This document shows positions 49,201 through 59,100 of a stretch of DNA of 64,000 nt, piece by piece. The stretch spans positions 23,909,001 through 23,973,000 of the forward strand of contig NC_133180.1 in assembly GCF_049306965.1 (NCBI RefSeq), in the 5' to 3' direction. Under the pieces are notes generated by a model. The model ran no database searches and was not told the DNA's origin. It worked only from the letters and a program-made list of their open reading frames with translations. The stretch's first letter is position 1, and every line of letters begins with the position of its first letter. Source of the DNA: Danio rerio. Taxonomy: Eukaryota > Chordata > Actinopteri > Cypriniformes > Danionidae. A program made the translations under genes and the position numbers.

Positions 49201-50638
49201 ATCCATTTCTCAGTGAATATAGGCAATATTTTTTTGATTTTAAACAAAACAGATTTATTAAACAGGTATATTTATTAAAATCCTTGTTTGGTCACCAAAC
49301 ATATTTACAAATTGAAAGATAATACAATAAAATTCAAGCAAAATATTGCAAAAAAAACTAATTTAAAATTACATTCTACAAAATTTCAACAATTTTTTTC
49401 CATTTTTTGCTTCTCTTGACATTTCCTCTTTTTAAAAATGTGTATTTAATATTGTTTTATAGCATATAAATTTGGATGTACTTGTTTTTGGACTGTTTAA
49501 GCTGTTTTGTTAGATAAGCTCCAGATTTGGTTTCAGTACTGCTGATCTAATGTATATGCACAAATATAATATTATATGTTTTTTGGGTTCTCCAAGGAAC
49601 TTTAAGTGAATAGATGTTCAAAGAACAGTTTAATTTTTCTGCATATTTCTATTGAAAATTTAAAAAAACATTCCCTTGTGGGATGAAAAGGTTTCATAGA
49701 TGTTAAAGGTTCCGTATGGAACCACTGATGCTGGAGTTGGACTTGCAATACAAATACTAATTCATTGATTATATTTAATTTCATAATGTTGCATTTATTG
49801 TGTTACTAGCATTTCTTAAAATCTACTAACAATTTCTGAATTAAAATAGCAATAGCACTTTTTTTTTCAAACAGACTTTCGTGTCAGAAAATGTTTTTTT
49901 TTTTTTTTATTCAAATCAAAGTCAGTATCGACTAACTACTGGCACTTTTTGTAATTAAATGATTGCACTCGGCTTTGGTTTAACATGATGGCACATAAAT
50001 AAAAACATTACAATTTTTAGAGTCCCCAGTTCTGGGGTGAAAAAAAAACATTTGCTTATTCTAAAATGTGATCTGCAGACAGCTAAAAAGCTCAACTAAA
50101 CGGCAAAAAAAGAGAAGCCTTCAAAAATAATGCAATGCATGCACGCATTTAAGAATGCATGAACCCTTCACATGACTATCGCAAACATTTGCCCATTTTT
50201 AGAGCGACACTGGGCCGTACAGGAGTCATACACACATAAGAGAATATTTGACCTAGAGACCTGGTGTGACCTTTGGCCGGAGTCTCCTGAGGTTACTGCT
50301 CTTCACATCCACACCTCTGAGGCGTTGTGGCAACTGTCCTAGCCAATCAACAGCGGAGGCAGCTGCTTAATCAATCAAAACAACTTATTCAATTAATTAG
50401 GAGGCAATAAATACATCTACTCTATAAATACAGGAATGATGCTTCTAAGCTTCTGACCAATCAGATGCCACCTTGCACTGCATACAAATAAAGAGAGGAT
50501 AAAAACATTTGCATACATTTTTAGAAAAACAACAGACACATCAATTATTAAAAATGATGCAAGTAAGCAAAATGATGGAGTAATGTAAATGATAGTGGTG
50601 GTTAATTGGTTGATGTGAGTTCAGGTGAACTTACCCAT
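39544..50638 (-). CDS. plp1: Myelin proteolipid protein, DM20 type (PLP1 orthologue), seven exons, 245 residues
   Basis: Minus-strand exons: 50638-50635 (ATGG), 47813-47627, 46699-46543, 44222-44048, 43640-43567, 43480-43415, 39618-39544 (TAG). Sizes 187, 157, 74 and 66 equal those of mammalian PLP1 exons 2, 3A, 5 and 6; exon 4 is 175 against 169. All junctions are GT-AG and in phase. The start [10 protein letters not shown] has a palmitoylation-type Cys cluster. Four membrane segments are visible (for example [16 protein letters not shown] and [15 protein letters not shown]), as are four loop-2 cysteines (SSCHT, RVCMD, VVCGN, NICKA) and the end [12 protein letters not shown]. The PLP-specific 35-residue segment is absent, as expected in fish. 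The known family role is compaction of CNS myelin at the oligodendrocyte membrane. [10 protein letters not shown] carries Ala where human has Cys, suggesting the diverged duplicate (plp1b), but a or b is not proven. Confidence 0.93.
40175..40246. repeat. (TA)n microsatellite
   Basis: About 72 bases of alternating AT in the last plp1 intron, directly before a Tc1-like MITE, which targets TA. Confidence 0.97.
40259..40630 (-). mobile_element. Tc1-like MITE, reverse orientation
   Basis: Starts ACTGTTTAAGTCAGAATTAC and contains, in complement, the conserved core of the copies at 44249 and 62099 (TTAAAGTGACATTTAAAGGC, CATGATG.CTGTAAATAATA). It ends at CTAATAATTCAGGGGGG with a poly(G) run. No coding sequence. 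Confidence 0.85.
41451..42990. repeat. plp1: Pentanucleotide satellite with a higher-order unit, in the last plp1 intron
   Basis: Blocks of (TATAA)n, (CATAA)n and (CATGA)n alternate for 1.5 kb. A marker TTAATATCATCTAATTTACA (or close variant) recurs at about 41598, 41811, 41999, 42177, 42375, 42569 and 42732. This gives a higher-order unit of about 163-213 bases that contains all three block types. The Tyr/Ile/Met/Leu-rich open frames are artefacts of the repeat. Confidence 0.95.
43001..43230 (-). mobile_element. End fragment of the GTGACCCTGGACCAC MITE
   Basis: GTGACCCTGAACCACAAACC followed by ACATTGTATAGGTCAAAATT and AAGATCATTTTCCATA corresponds, in complement, to the 3' end of the MITE seen at 14436-14975. 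Confidence 0.7.
43676..44003. mobile_element. Fold-back MITE filling plp1 intron 4
   Basis: The two halves are inverted copies of each other. Left: AGGCTAAATTTGGGCTGTCA and AAACTAGACTAGTCATC; right: GATGACTAGTCTAGTTTTGG and TGACAGCCCACATTTAGCC. The outer ends are CCCGCAAGCATTTTTTG and CAAAAAATTGTTTGCTGGG. It occupies about 330 of the 407 bases of the intron. Confidence 0.88.
44249..44676 (+). mobile_element. Tc1-like MITE, 5' truncated, beside plp1 exon 4
   Basis: Core blocks TTTTAATAACTCGTTTCTAA, CTTAAAGTGACATTTAAAGG and TTTATTCTAGCTGAAATAAA match the copy at 62099. The 3' end GGGGGGCTAATAATTCTGAC then TTCAATTGTATG is the complement of the CAGTTGAAGTC terminus. It starts about 27 bases upstream of the exon 4 acceptor. 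Confidence 0.85.
45462..45618 (-). mobile_element. DANA SINE 5' part, minus strand
   Basis: The complement carries GGTGGCATGGTGGCCCAGTG, a GTTGCCTCACAGCAAGAA-type segment and CCCAGTGCTCAAGTGGGTTT. The tail is missing. Confidence 0.8.
45942..46275 (+). mobile_element. 3' end of a non-LTR retrotransposon (LINE)
   Basis: Codons 45946-46086 read [20 protein letters not shown] and continue to a TGA. This is the WNxLPxxIR-type C-terminus common to the reverse-transcriptase proteins of several fish LINE families (CR1/L2/Rex1-like). The 3' UTR ends in an AATGAATAAATATCAAATATC tail. It is 5' truncated, as LINE copies usually are, and lies in plp1 intron 3. Confidence 0.7.
46779..46964. mobile_element. 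hAT-type fold-back MITE with perfect 8-base target duplication
   Basis: The ends are CAGGGGTTCTCAAACTCGGT and its relative GACTCGGATTGAGATCCCCTG. ATTTACAT flanks it on both sides (46771-46778 and 46965-46972). It lies 80 bases upstream of plp1 exon 3. Confidence 0.93.
47098..47285 (-). mobile_element. DANA SINE 3' part, minus strand
   Basis: TTCAGCTTAGTCCCTTATTT, CATCGCCACAGCAGAATGAA, CCGCCAACTATTCC and AGCTGCAACCCAG are the complement of the DANA tail. It lies in plp1 intron 2. Confidence 0.85.
47448..47597. mobile_element. Partial hAT-like fold-back MITE
   Basis: GGGACAGGCAACTTTGGTCC, TGCTTCAACTCTAATCAAAC and the closing GGACCTCCAAGTTGTCCATC form an imperfect inverted pair. It lies in plp1 intron 2, close to exon 2. 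Confidence 0.7.
48543..48572. repeat. Short (GT)n microsatellite in plp1 intron 1
   Basis: TTTGGGGTGTGTGTGTGTGT continuing to GTGAGTGTGCG. Confidence 0.9.
48796..49050. mobile_element. ACACTGT...ACAGTGT MITE in plp1 intron 1
   Basis: Begins ACACTGTAAATGATTTTTG and ends TAAATAACAGTGT. Internal blocks (AACTGTATTTTACAGTTATG, GCTGCCAGTAATTTACTG) match 32593-32873 in reverse orientation. Confidence 0.8.
49152..49460. mobile_element. Tc1-like element fragment in plp1 intron 1
   Basis: Starts after TA with CAGTGCTCAGCATAATTGAG then TACACCCCATTTTGAAAAG, a terminus known from zebrafish Tc1-type elements. No transposase portion is seen and the right end is unclear. Confidence 0.65.
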
Positions 50639-50705
50639 GTGAGTATGTGTGTGCGTATCGCGCTCAGTCTCTCTGATGTGCTGTGTAGTTTAATCTCCCT
50701 CGATG

Positions 50706-50713
50706 CTTTTATG
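50706..50713 (-). promoter_or_regulatory. plp1: TATA-like box, candidate plp1 promoter
   Basis: CATAAAAG on the minus strand lies 68 bases before the start codon, allowing a short 5' UTR starting near 50680. Three SOX-like words sit just upstream at 50728-50752 (ACAAAAG, AACAATA, AAACAAA). SOX10 is a known regulator of mammalian Plp1; binding here is inferred. Confidence 0.4.
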
Positions 50714-52184
50714 ATTCTCACCCACACTTTTGTCCCTGGAACAATAAACAAACCCCTCTGCTCTCCCTCACAAACACACACACGCACACACACTGGGGCA
50801 GATCTTAAAGACGCAGCGTCCTCTTTCACTGCCATGATAAATAAAGAGTGAGTGTGTTTGTGTGTGTCAGTGCAATGAACCCTAAATGTTCCCATGCATG
50901 ATAAAATGAACACAAGGGCCAAAACACTCATGAACAGATGCTAGTAGCTCTAACTTCTGGCTTATTCATTAGTTTTTGTACATAAACACACGCACACAGA
51001 GGAAGAGAGGGTTGTGTTTTCATGTTTTATGGGGACTTTCATTGGACGTAATTATTTTATACTATACACACAGTATATTCTGTCCTCCTACTCCCTAAAC
51101 CCAACCTTCACAGAAAATAATCTGAAATTACACTTTCAAAATACTATACAAAAATAATTATGTTTTTCTCATGCATGGACCAAAATAATATGACCAAAAA
51201 TGTCCCTACGTGGTCAAAAATTACTGGTAATATACTTGAGGACACACACACTTAGCTTTAAGGAAACTTACCGTAAAATATTACATGTATTTTATTGTCT
51301 TTATTTTATAGCTAAATAAAAAAGTCCCCCGTTTTCATTTTTGTTCAGTTTTAGTTCACTAAAGGGCATAACAAAAGCCCACAAATGTGGTCAAATACAC
51401 AAAAATGTTAAGAAAAATGAGGAAGGTTTGACCTCTCTGGAGTCAAATTGGGACAAGAGCACAGTTAATACAATACTACAGTTGTGTCAGAAATAGGAAC
51501 ACACAGGCAATTCTCTCTTTCTGTAACACAAACACACACAAATGCTCTCACTCAATTGTACACACGCACACAATACTATTACAGTGATGACCAAACAATA
51601 GGGCCAGTGTGCCGTTTAGCATAAATTTGCGTGCTTCATTAGAAGTATCCGCCAAACCCCCATTTAAAATTTTTGAATACACAACATAAATAATCACATT
51701 GTTTCCATTATATGAGTGAAAACTGGAAAGAGGCAAGTTTTAATAGGCGAGTTGTTATGATAGTTGTGTTGCTGTTATTGTTGCTTTTCTTACAATCAGT
51801 AAGACACATTTATCAAAACTTTTGTAAAACATGTTGAACAGCAGGACTCTATATGAGGTAAACTGTGGATCATCAATAATTCAATAATTCAGTCAGGCCA
51901 CATAGGCAAGTGCTAACATAAGTAGATACGATCAGATGACTATAAGCTCTAACCATCATCGTTGGCTCCAACCACCACCATGGGTTTTACATTTTTTCAG
52001 CCTGCGACACCCAAAACAACAATGCCAGTGACTTGCGACCCGAAATTATGCTAATAACTACTACTTTGTTCTTCAGTAGGTTATGGATAGAATATGGTCA
52101 TTCTAATAGTTTAATAAGATGAATTTGATTTTTGTAAATCGCCAAGCCCATACAATCCAATATCCATATATGACACTCCTTATG

Positions 52185-52187
<3 letters not shown>

Positions 52188-52253
<66 letters not shown>
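52188..52253. repeat. (TA)n microsatellite
   Basis: About 65 bases of alternating AT. Confidence 0.97.
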
Positions 52254-52258
<5 letters not shown>

Positions 52259-52483
52259 AAAGCTCAGGTAAGTACGTCTAAACTGCTCAAAACCCAACAC
52301 TTGTGCTCCTTATGTCTGCTGTCTTGTTACATTTCAAGACTACCATGCCCTCAAGTTTTAGCTGTTACACAGACCTTATGGCAATGGGAAAAACCTTAGC
52401 AAGCTAAAACAAAGTCGTTCTAAGATCAGTCACCAAGTCTTTATAATACACTGCAATTTAATCCTTTAATTTCCTTCAGCTTA

Positions 52484-52748
52484 GTCCCTTATTTTTGAGG
52501 GGTTGCCACAGCGGAATGAACCGCCAACTATTCTAGCATATGCTTTACGCAGCAGATGTCCTTCCAACCGCAACCCAGTACTGGGAAACATCCATACACT
52601 CTCACATTTACACACTACAGCAAATTTAGTTTAACCAATTTCACTCCTTGGACTATGGGGGAAACCAGAGCACCGGAAGGAAACCCACACAAAAGCAGGG
52701 AGAACATGCAAACTCCTCACAGAAACGCCAACTGACCCAGCTGAGCAA
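52484..52748 (-). mobile_element. DANA SINE, minus strand, most of the element
   Basis: The complement contains the tail (CTTAGTCCCTTATTTTTGAG, GGAATGAACCGCCAACTATT) and the middle (CACCGGAAGGAAACCCACAC, GGGAGAACATGCAAACTCC). The tRNA-like head is truncated after CCAACTGACCCAGCTGAG. Confidence 0.9.
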
Positions 52749-54051
52749 CATGCATTAATAAATACATATTTTACATTACATGAATCAACCAGTATGAACC
52801 TGCGGGCCAATTTGTACATGCTTACCTATTTCAAAATGGTTTAACTTGTTCAAAACAACATAAAAAAATTAAAAAACAGACCTAAACCAGTAACCAATTT
52901 GCAGTACAGTAATATTGCACATTATACATTAAACATTTTAAAATGGAATATTTGATGACATAAGAATTTATGTGGATGACCAGACTGCCAAATGAAGAAG
53001 AGGATTGTGAATATGCAAAGTCTTGTATTTTGCACTTAGTGCCACAATAAGGTTTGTATAATTCCTGTGATATTTATGTTGTGCAGAGAATTTTACACAG
53101 TTGAGACATATCCTTGTTTTACAGGAGAAAATGATGTGCCTAGCATTTTCTTGTTCATTCTTTCTGAGTGACAAAGTGTACTTGTTGGCTGACAACTTTT
53201 GCCAGTGTTATTCTAGTGCAGTTCTTCTGCACCAAGCTGAAATTAGGTTTGGAGAACAGCTGTAAGTGTTAGCAAAAACCAAACAGGATATAATGAGTGA
53301 TAACAAGATATAACCTAAAGCCTAAGTCTCTGGATTTGCAGCACAATACACAGACCCATATTGTTTTATTTTTTATAAAAGGTTTTTATCTGACTTAACA
53401 TTTAAGAATTACCTCATGAGACTATTTATACCAGGTTTTTGGACGACATGTTATCATATTTACAGTTTCTTACATTGCTCACAGCTTTGAAAGTGATTCT
53501 TATATTCTTCTGTCATTGTTAGCTGTGGTGTGGACGTAAATTGTAAACACCATTTTTAAAACTACATGCAAAGGGATCTTAACTGTTAGTGGGGTATATG
53601 CACACAGACTTTTAATTTCAGTCAGCCAGCCCCAGGGCTTCCGGTTAAGTCATCCCATACAAAATCGCCGTGTTTAAGATCTCATTTCTTTGAAAAATGG
53701 GATCTTCACTGCCTGGCTGTGATATGATACAATATAAAGTATCAGATCAAACAAGAAGCAATGCATTAAATGATATTTTACCGTGCCATGTCTTTAAAAA
53801 TATGGTAATTAATTTTACCCCAATATTCTCAATGGAATTTATGCGCTCGCCTGCGGCTAGTGACGGTGCCTGCGCTTAATTTTCAACTCTTTTTATGCTT
53901 TAACAACCAAATGGATACTTAAAGTCTATTTACATTACAACATCGATGCTGTAAAAGGAACCTTACGAAAGAGAAAATAATCACATAAAGCTTTCACCGG
54001 AAGTTTATCATTGGCTAAAAACAGCTGTGCATTAGTTAAACTAGTTCTGAA

Positions 54052-54198
54052 AGGGATAGTTCACACAACAATAAAAATTCTGCACTTATTTTCTCACCTT
54101 CCATTTGTAACAAACCTGATTAAGTTTTTTCTGAATAATTTGAGTGTGAGTAAATGCTGCTGAAATCTTTATTTTGGGTGTGAACTATCTTTTTAGGC
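54052..54198. repeat. Dispersed repeat fragment
   Basis: Starts AAAGGGATAGTTCACACAAC and ends GGGTGTGAACTATCTTTTTA, roughly inverted ends of a very common zebrafish element. Confidence 0.65.
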
Positions 54199-56172
54199 AC
54201 ACCATAGGCTAACATATTAGTACAACCAGAGCAGATCAGTATGTCTGAATTTTTTCATAAACCAGTGGACAAAAATGCCTGGATGATGTCATAATTCAAT
54301 CACAATTCTTGAACACATTCAATGAGCACTGTACGAGCACATGAAGTCATCTGAGAGGATCAATGAACTAAGCATAGTGTCACACAACGGATGTTTTGTC
54401 AAGTTTAACTCTCTAAAAATGCACAAATTTTGCCTACGCTGAATATAAATTGGTGGAGAAATCAATCTCAATGAGCAAGAAACAAACTTTATAGGCAAAC
54501 TCAATATTTACTGCAAATTTGAGGCAGAAATGTACAGAGTATAAAAGAACAGACTTCAGCAAGCCGACAGACCTGAGCAGCAGCACACAGGTCACCCTCC
54601 CCCAGGAGGAGAGATTCACACTCCCCCTGTCCAACTCCATGCATCCCATTCTTTCCTCTTCAAAGTCCAGATGAATTTAAATGGTCGTAAATACTGCAAA
54701 TTCTTAATTTATAAAGCTGTTGAACTTTCACACAAACACGTTAATAGACAAACTTCCCGCTGGTTACCAAGGAAACTGTATCGCAAAATTTGGCACAAAA
54801 ATCATGGCAGGGGTGGTTAGAATGGCTAACATGGAGAATCTAACCATCTGGCTGGATACGACACCATGACTACACGACTGTGTCCCCTGTGCAAACTCTG
54901 TGCAGGTCCATAGTAAACACGATATTTGAGAACGACCTTCATTAGAGAAGCCCTAGTGTTCAGTACAAATCACCACATTCATGTTTCATAGGAAAGATTA
55001 ACATTGTAGTTTCTCAGCAAAGCCTGTATGTCAAAATCACAGCGTGAGTGATGCCATATTACTGTGTGAGTGATGTCATATCACTGATAAATACTGAAAA
55101 GAAAAAACCTCAGTGCTTTCAAACTGAGATCCAACATCTTCACAAAACATATCAAACAAACTCAGATACAATACAGATTTAAGATGACCGAAAAGCATTT
55201 GTCACAAAATGATAACATTTAGCAAGACACAAATTATCTAAAGATGCTTAACTTGAAAATCTCGCTCATGAATAATCTTCACACTCTGTGTTCTTTAAAA
55301 TACTCTCTGTTTGCGTAATCTACAACTAAATCAATCGCTTACACCAAAAGTAAAGTACACATTTCACCCGTTCCTAGAGAGAAAGAGGGAGGAAAAAAGA
55401 AGGACAGCGAGAGAGAAATGTGGTATAAAATAGAACATTTGTTGCGATTATAAAGAAAGAAATAAAGAATTAAGGATTCAAAACCAATCTGGGCTTCAAA
55501 ATGACCTTCTCTGCTATGGATATAATCTGAGTTTAAAAACGATTAGAAATATTTTTTTTTTCTGACACATTCAAAAAAGCTGTCTGTACATTGACGTTAA
55601 TATATGTTATACTGTACAATAGCCATTAATATGTTTGTTATTACAGGTTATTATTATTATTATTATTACATATTTTAGAATAAGTGCTTGCTTGGTTCGT
55701 TATGTTGAACCACTGATGGGACTCCAGCGCCCCTTACTGTTCAAAACACGGATCAAAACACCTGCAGGGTTTTAAGAGTCTTGCAGCACCACCTGGAGGC
55801 GGCAGCGGTACTGCAGCTCAGCCTCAGGGAATCTCGTCTTCTGTCTGTCCACAGAGAACTGCTCACACACAAGCTTGTCTCTCCAGAATGTTGTCAAGGG
55901 AAGTTCTATACCAATCCAACCGAACCGTGTTTTTGCTAGAGATATTTCCTTCTGGTTTACATTGTTCGTGATTTATTCCAATAGTCGTACTGTTTCATAT
56001 TAGTGCCGTAATTCGAAGGTGATTGTGCTCATGTATTTTGTATTGGTTTCACCTGCTATTGTACTTTCAAACACTGCTAAACAGTTTGCACTGTTCGATG
56101 TGGTTTACAGTAATCAGTCGCTGTGATTGTGTAGTAAGGAATTGTGAGATGCTAATGTCGAAGTGTCGCATG

Positions 56173-59100
56173 TTATACACGTGTTGTCGAGTGTGGGTGG
56201 GGAAGGGTGGTGGAGTTGTATCCGTGGGTGAAAGTATTGTAAGGGTGCATGCTGGGATATCCCATCAAAGAATTGGGTGACATGGTTATGGTGTTGGGGG
56301 TCATGGTAACACTGTTGGGCGTCAAGGTTACAGTGTTGGGTGTCATAGTGCCACTATTCGGGGTCATGGCAACAGAACTTGGTGTCATAAGCGGGATATC
56401 ATCTGGTGAGCGGCGGAGTGTAAGAGCATAATCCCGTGGAGATGAGGCTGGGGTCAAACGCAGGGGGTCACACAGTGACAACTCCTCTTGATTCCCCCCT
56501 GAGATGGAAGTGGGCGCATAGTTGAGGTCAATAGGTGGGGTTTGGCGCTGAGGGGCGGGCTGAGGGGGCGTGTCTTGTCGACTCCGCTTGTCTTTGCGGT
56601 AGTAAAGTGCAGCAAAGGCCAGGACGTTGAGGAACAGAAGTGAAGCTCCGACGGCGATCGTGACACTCAGCTCTGTGGAGTAATCACGGGGATTGGCAAT
56701 GACTAGTGGCCCACTGCGGGCTGTCGACTGGGGGGGTTGTTTACCAGAAGTACGGGCCTTGTTACCTCCTGGGCGTGGCGTGGCACTGTGAGAGCTGTGT
56801 GTGGTCAAAAGAGGTGGAACCCGTGTGGTAGTGGACGTGTAGTGGAACATATCATGCAGGTTGTACAGGTGAGGTACCAGATGCTTCCAGAAGGCCACTT
56901 TAGTTGCCCGATAGTGATCTCGAACGCGAGGCTTCAGCCCAATGTGCAGGTAGAGTTGGTCATGAGGACCATACTTGGCCCATGTCACTTCTTCAAAACG
57001 GTTTGCCTTGGTGTGGATGAATTTGGTGTCCTGAGGAACTGGCTTGTTCGGATCCCTGAGACACACAAAATACAAGTAATTAGATCTGAACTATAACAAC
57101 ACATGGTTAAAAACTAAAGGTCTGTAAGATAAAAAAATTAAAAACCTTTATTTCAAGCATTTTTTACACATTAGAAGTCATAGAAATATTTAGTAAAAAT
57201 ATTTAGCAGTACAACTGTTTTCATCACTAATAAATGCTTGATTGAATGAACTAGGGGCGATGCGGTGGCATCCAGGTTCCCCTGGGTGCTCCTTTTTCCC
57301 CCTCAGTTCAAAGACATGCAGTACAGGTGAATTGGGTAAGCTAAATTGTCCGTAGTGTACGTGTAAATGAATGTGCATAGATGTTTCCCAGATATGGGTT
57401 GCAGCTGTAAGGGCAACCGCTGCTTAAAACATATGCTGGATTAGTTGGCGGTTCATTCTGCTGTGGCGACCCCCTTACTCTTTACGAGTAGTGCCATAGG
57501 ATTTTTAATAACTAGAGGCAGGACCTCAGTTTATCGTCTCATCCAAAAGACGGATGTCTCATCCGAAAGATAATCAATGATAATGATAATCAATTCATTA
57601 GGATGATTACTGAGCCATGATATGACACTGACACCCCGTAAAAATAAATGCAGATTGCATGAGAATAAGAGACTTCTAAAAATAAAAATATCCAAAAGGC
57701 TCCAAACTTTTTAACAACATATAATTAATAAATATGTACGTTTTTAAACACACATTAAACATAAAAAGCAAACTAAGAAATGTGACAGTGATCCCAATGT
57801 GATAATGTTGTGTTGAAATGGGTCATCGATTATCTACAGGTGCATTGTTTGTAATGCCACCTGTTTCCAACAGAGGGCACCGTTTCACTGGGTTCAATAC
57901 TGGTGCTCTGTTTTACATTGAAATTTACTTACAGCATTACTCCTCCCACAGTTTCTCACTATGCTCTCTGTGACCTACTTCAAGGTCATAGTGACTGTTT
58001 ACCAGTTTAGCAGTCATTTCTGTTTTGCTGTAGTAAACCCGGAGGTTGGGTGAGACTGGAGCTAGCTTTATTGTGACCCAGTGCTGTAATGTGCTACTAT
58101 CGCTAAACTGTTATGTATTCTTACACATTACCAAGAAATCTGTGAACATATATGCTTTTTTACTATATGTTTTTTTTTCTAAATGTACAGACTTTAAACC
58201 AAATTGATAAAAGGATGCATTATGACACTGTATAGTTAAAAAAAAATAAATCAGGGGTGGGCAAACTCTATCCTGGAGGCCCGGTGTCCTGCATAGTTTA
58301 GTGTGTTTGATTAGAGTTGGAGCTAAACTGTGCAGGACACCAGCCCTCCAGGATAGAGTTTGCCCACCCCTTATCTAGATCATAGGTTTCAAACTCAATT
58401 CCTGGAGGGCCGCAGCTCTGCAGTTTTGCTCCAACCCTGATCAAACACACCTGATCCAAATAATCAAGGTGTTCAAGATTTTTTTGAGCAGTGTGATTAT
58501 TTGGATCAGGTGTATTTGATCAGTGTTGGAGCAAAATTGTGCCGAGCTGTGGCCCTCCAGGAACTGAGTTTGAGACCTATCATCTAAATAATTTAGATAT
58601 TTTATTGCTGCATTCATTGTCAATTATAATTTTTCACTTTGTACTGCTTTTATCTCGGACTGTATGGTCATTTTGCATGGTGTTTTGAAATGCTGTGGTC
58701 TGTTTTACCCAGTCTTTGCAAAGTTGGTCCAGTAGGTCATGACGACAGCACTCAGCATGATATCATTACGGGAAAAGTTGCAGGGAAAGAGTTCTGTCGG
58801 ACCGATAAGCGGAACACCAAAAACGTAGGGCAGCTCATCACCATGTGCGGAGTCAGCCCATGGGGGCTTCATGGGGCTCTGGCAGTGATGGTAGAAGGCA
58901 TAGAAGAAGGTCGGAGAGCCGTAACGTGCGTGCAGGTCGGCTGTCACCACGGCTGGCTCCACCCACTGATGATCTGTAAACATGGCCACGAGGGTTTTCC
59001 GGCGGGTCTCGGGATTGTCTCGATCAGCCCAGTCAGTGTACATAAACTTTATGGTCTCTCTAAGAGTGTCCTTCCCTTCTGGATAACCATAGAGACTGTC

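Larger units (their letters stand above)
50714..56172. other. Intergenic DNA between nlgn3 3' end and plp1 promoter
   Basis: No gene was recognised. It holds a GGGGACTTTCATTGGACG-type fish repeat (about 51028-51245), a (TA)n at 52188-52253, a DANA copy at 52484-52748, and a GATAGTTCACACAACAATAA repeat fragment at 54052-54198. The nlgn3 3' UTR presumably takes up the right end from 56172 downward; an AATAAA on the minus strand near 55975 is one candidate end. Confidence 0.5.

Noticed and set aside
53620-54015. CTTCCGGT motifs at both ends (about 53639 and 53997), considered as transposon ends
   Set aside because: Similarity is limited to about eight bases, with no extended inverted repeat or target duplication.
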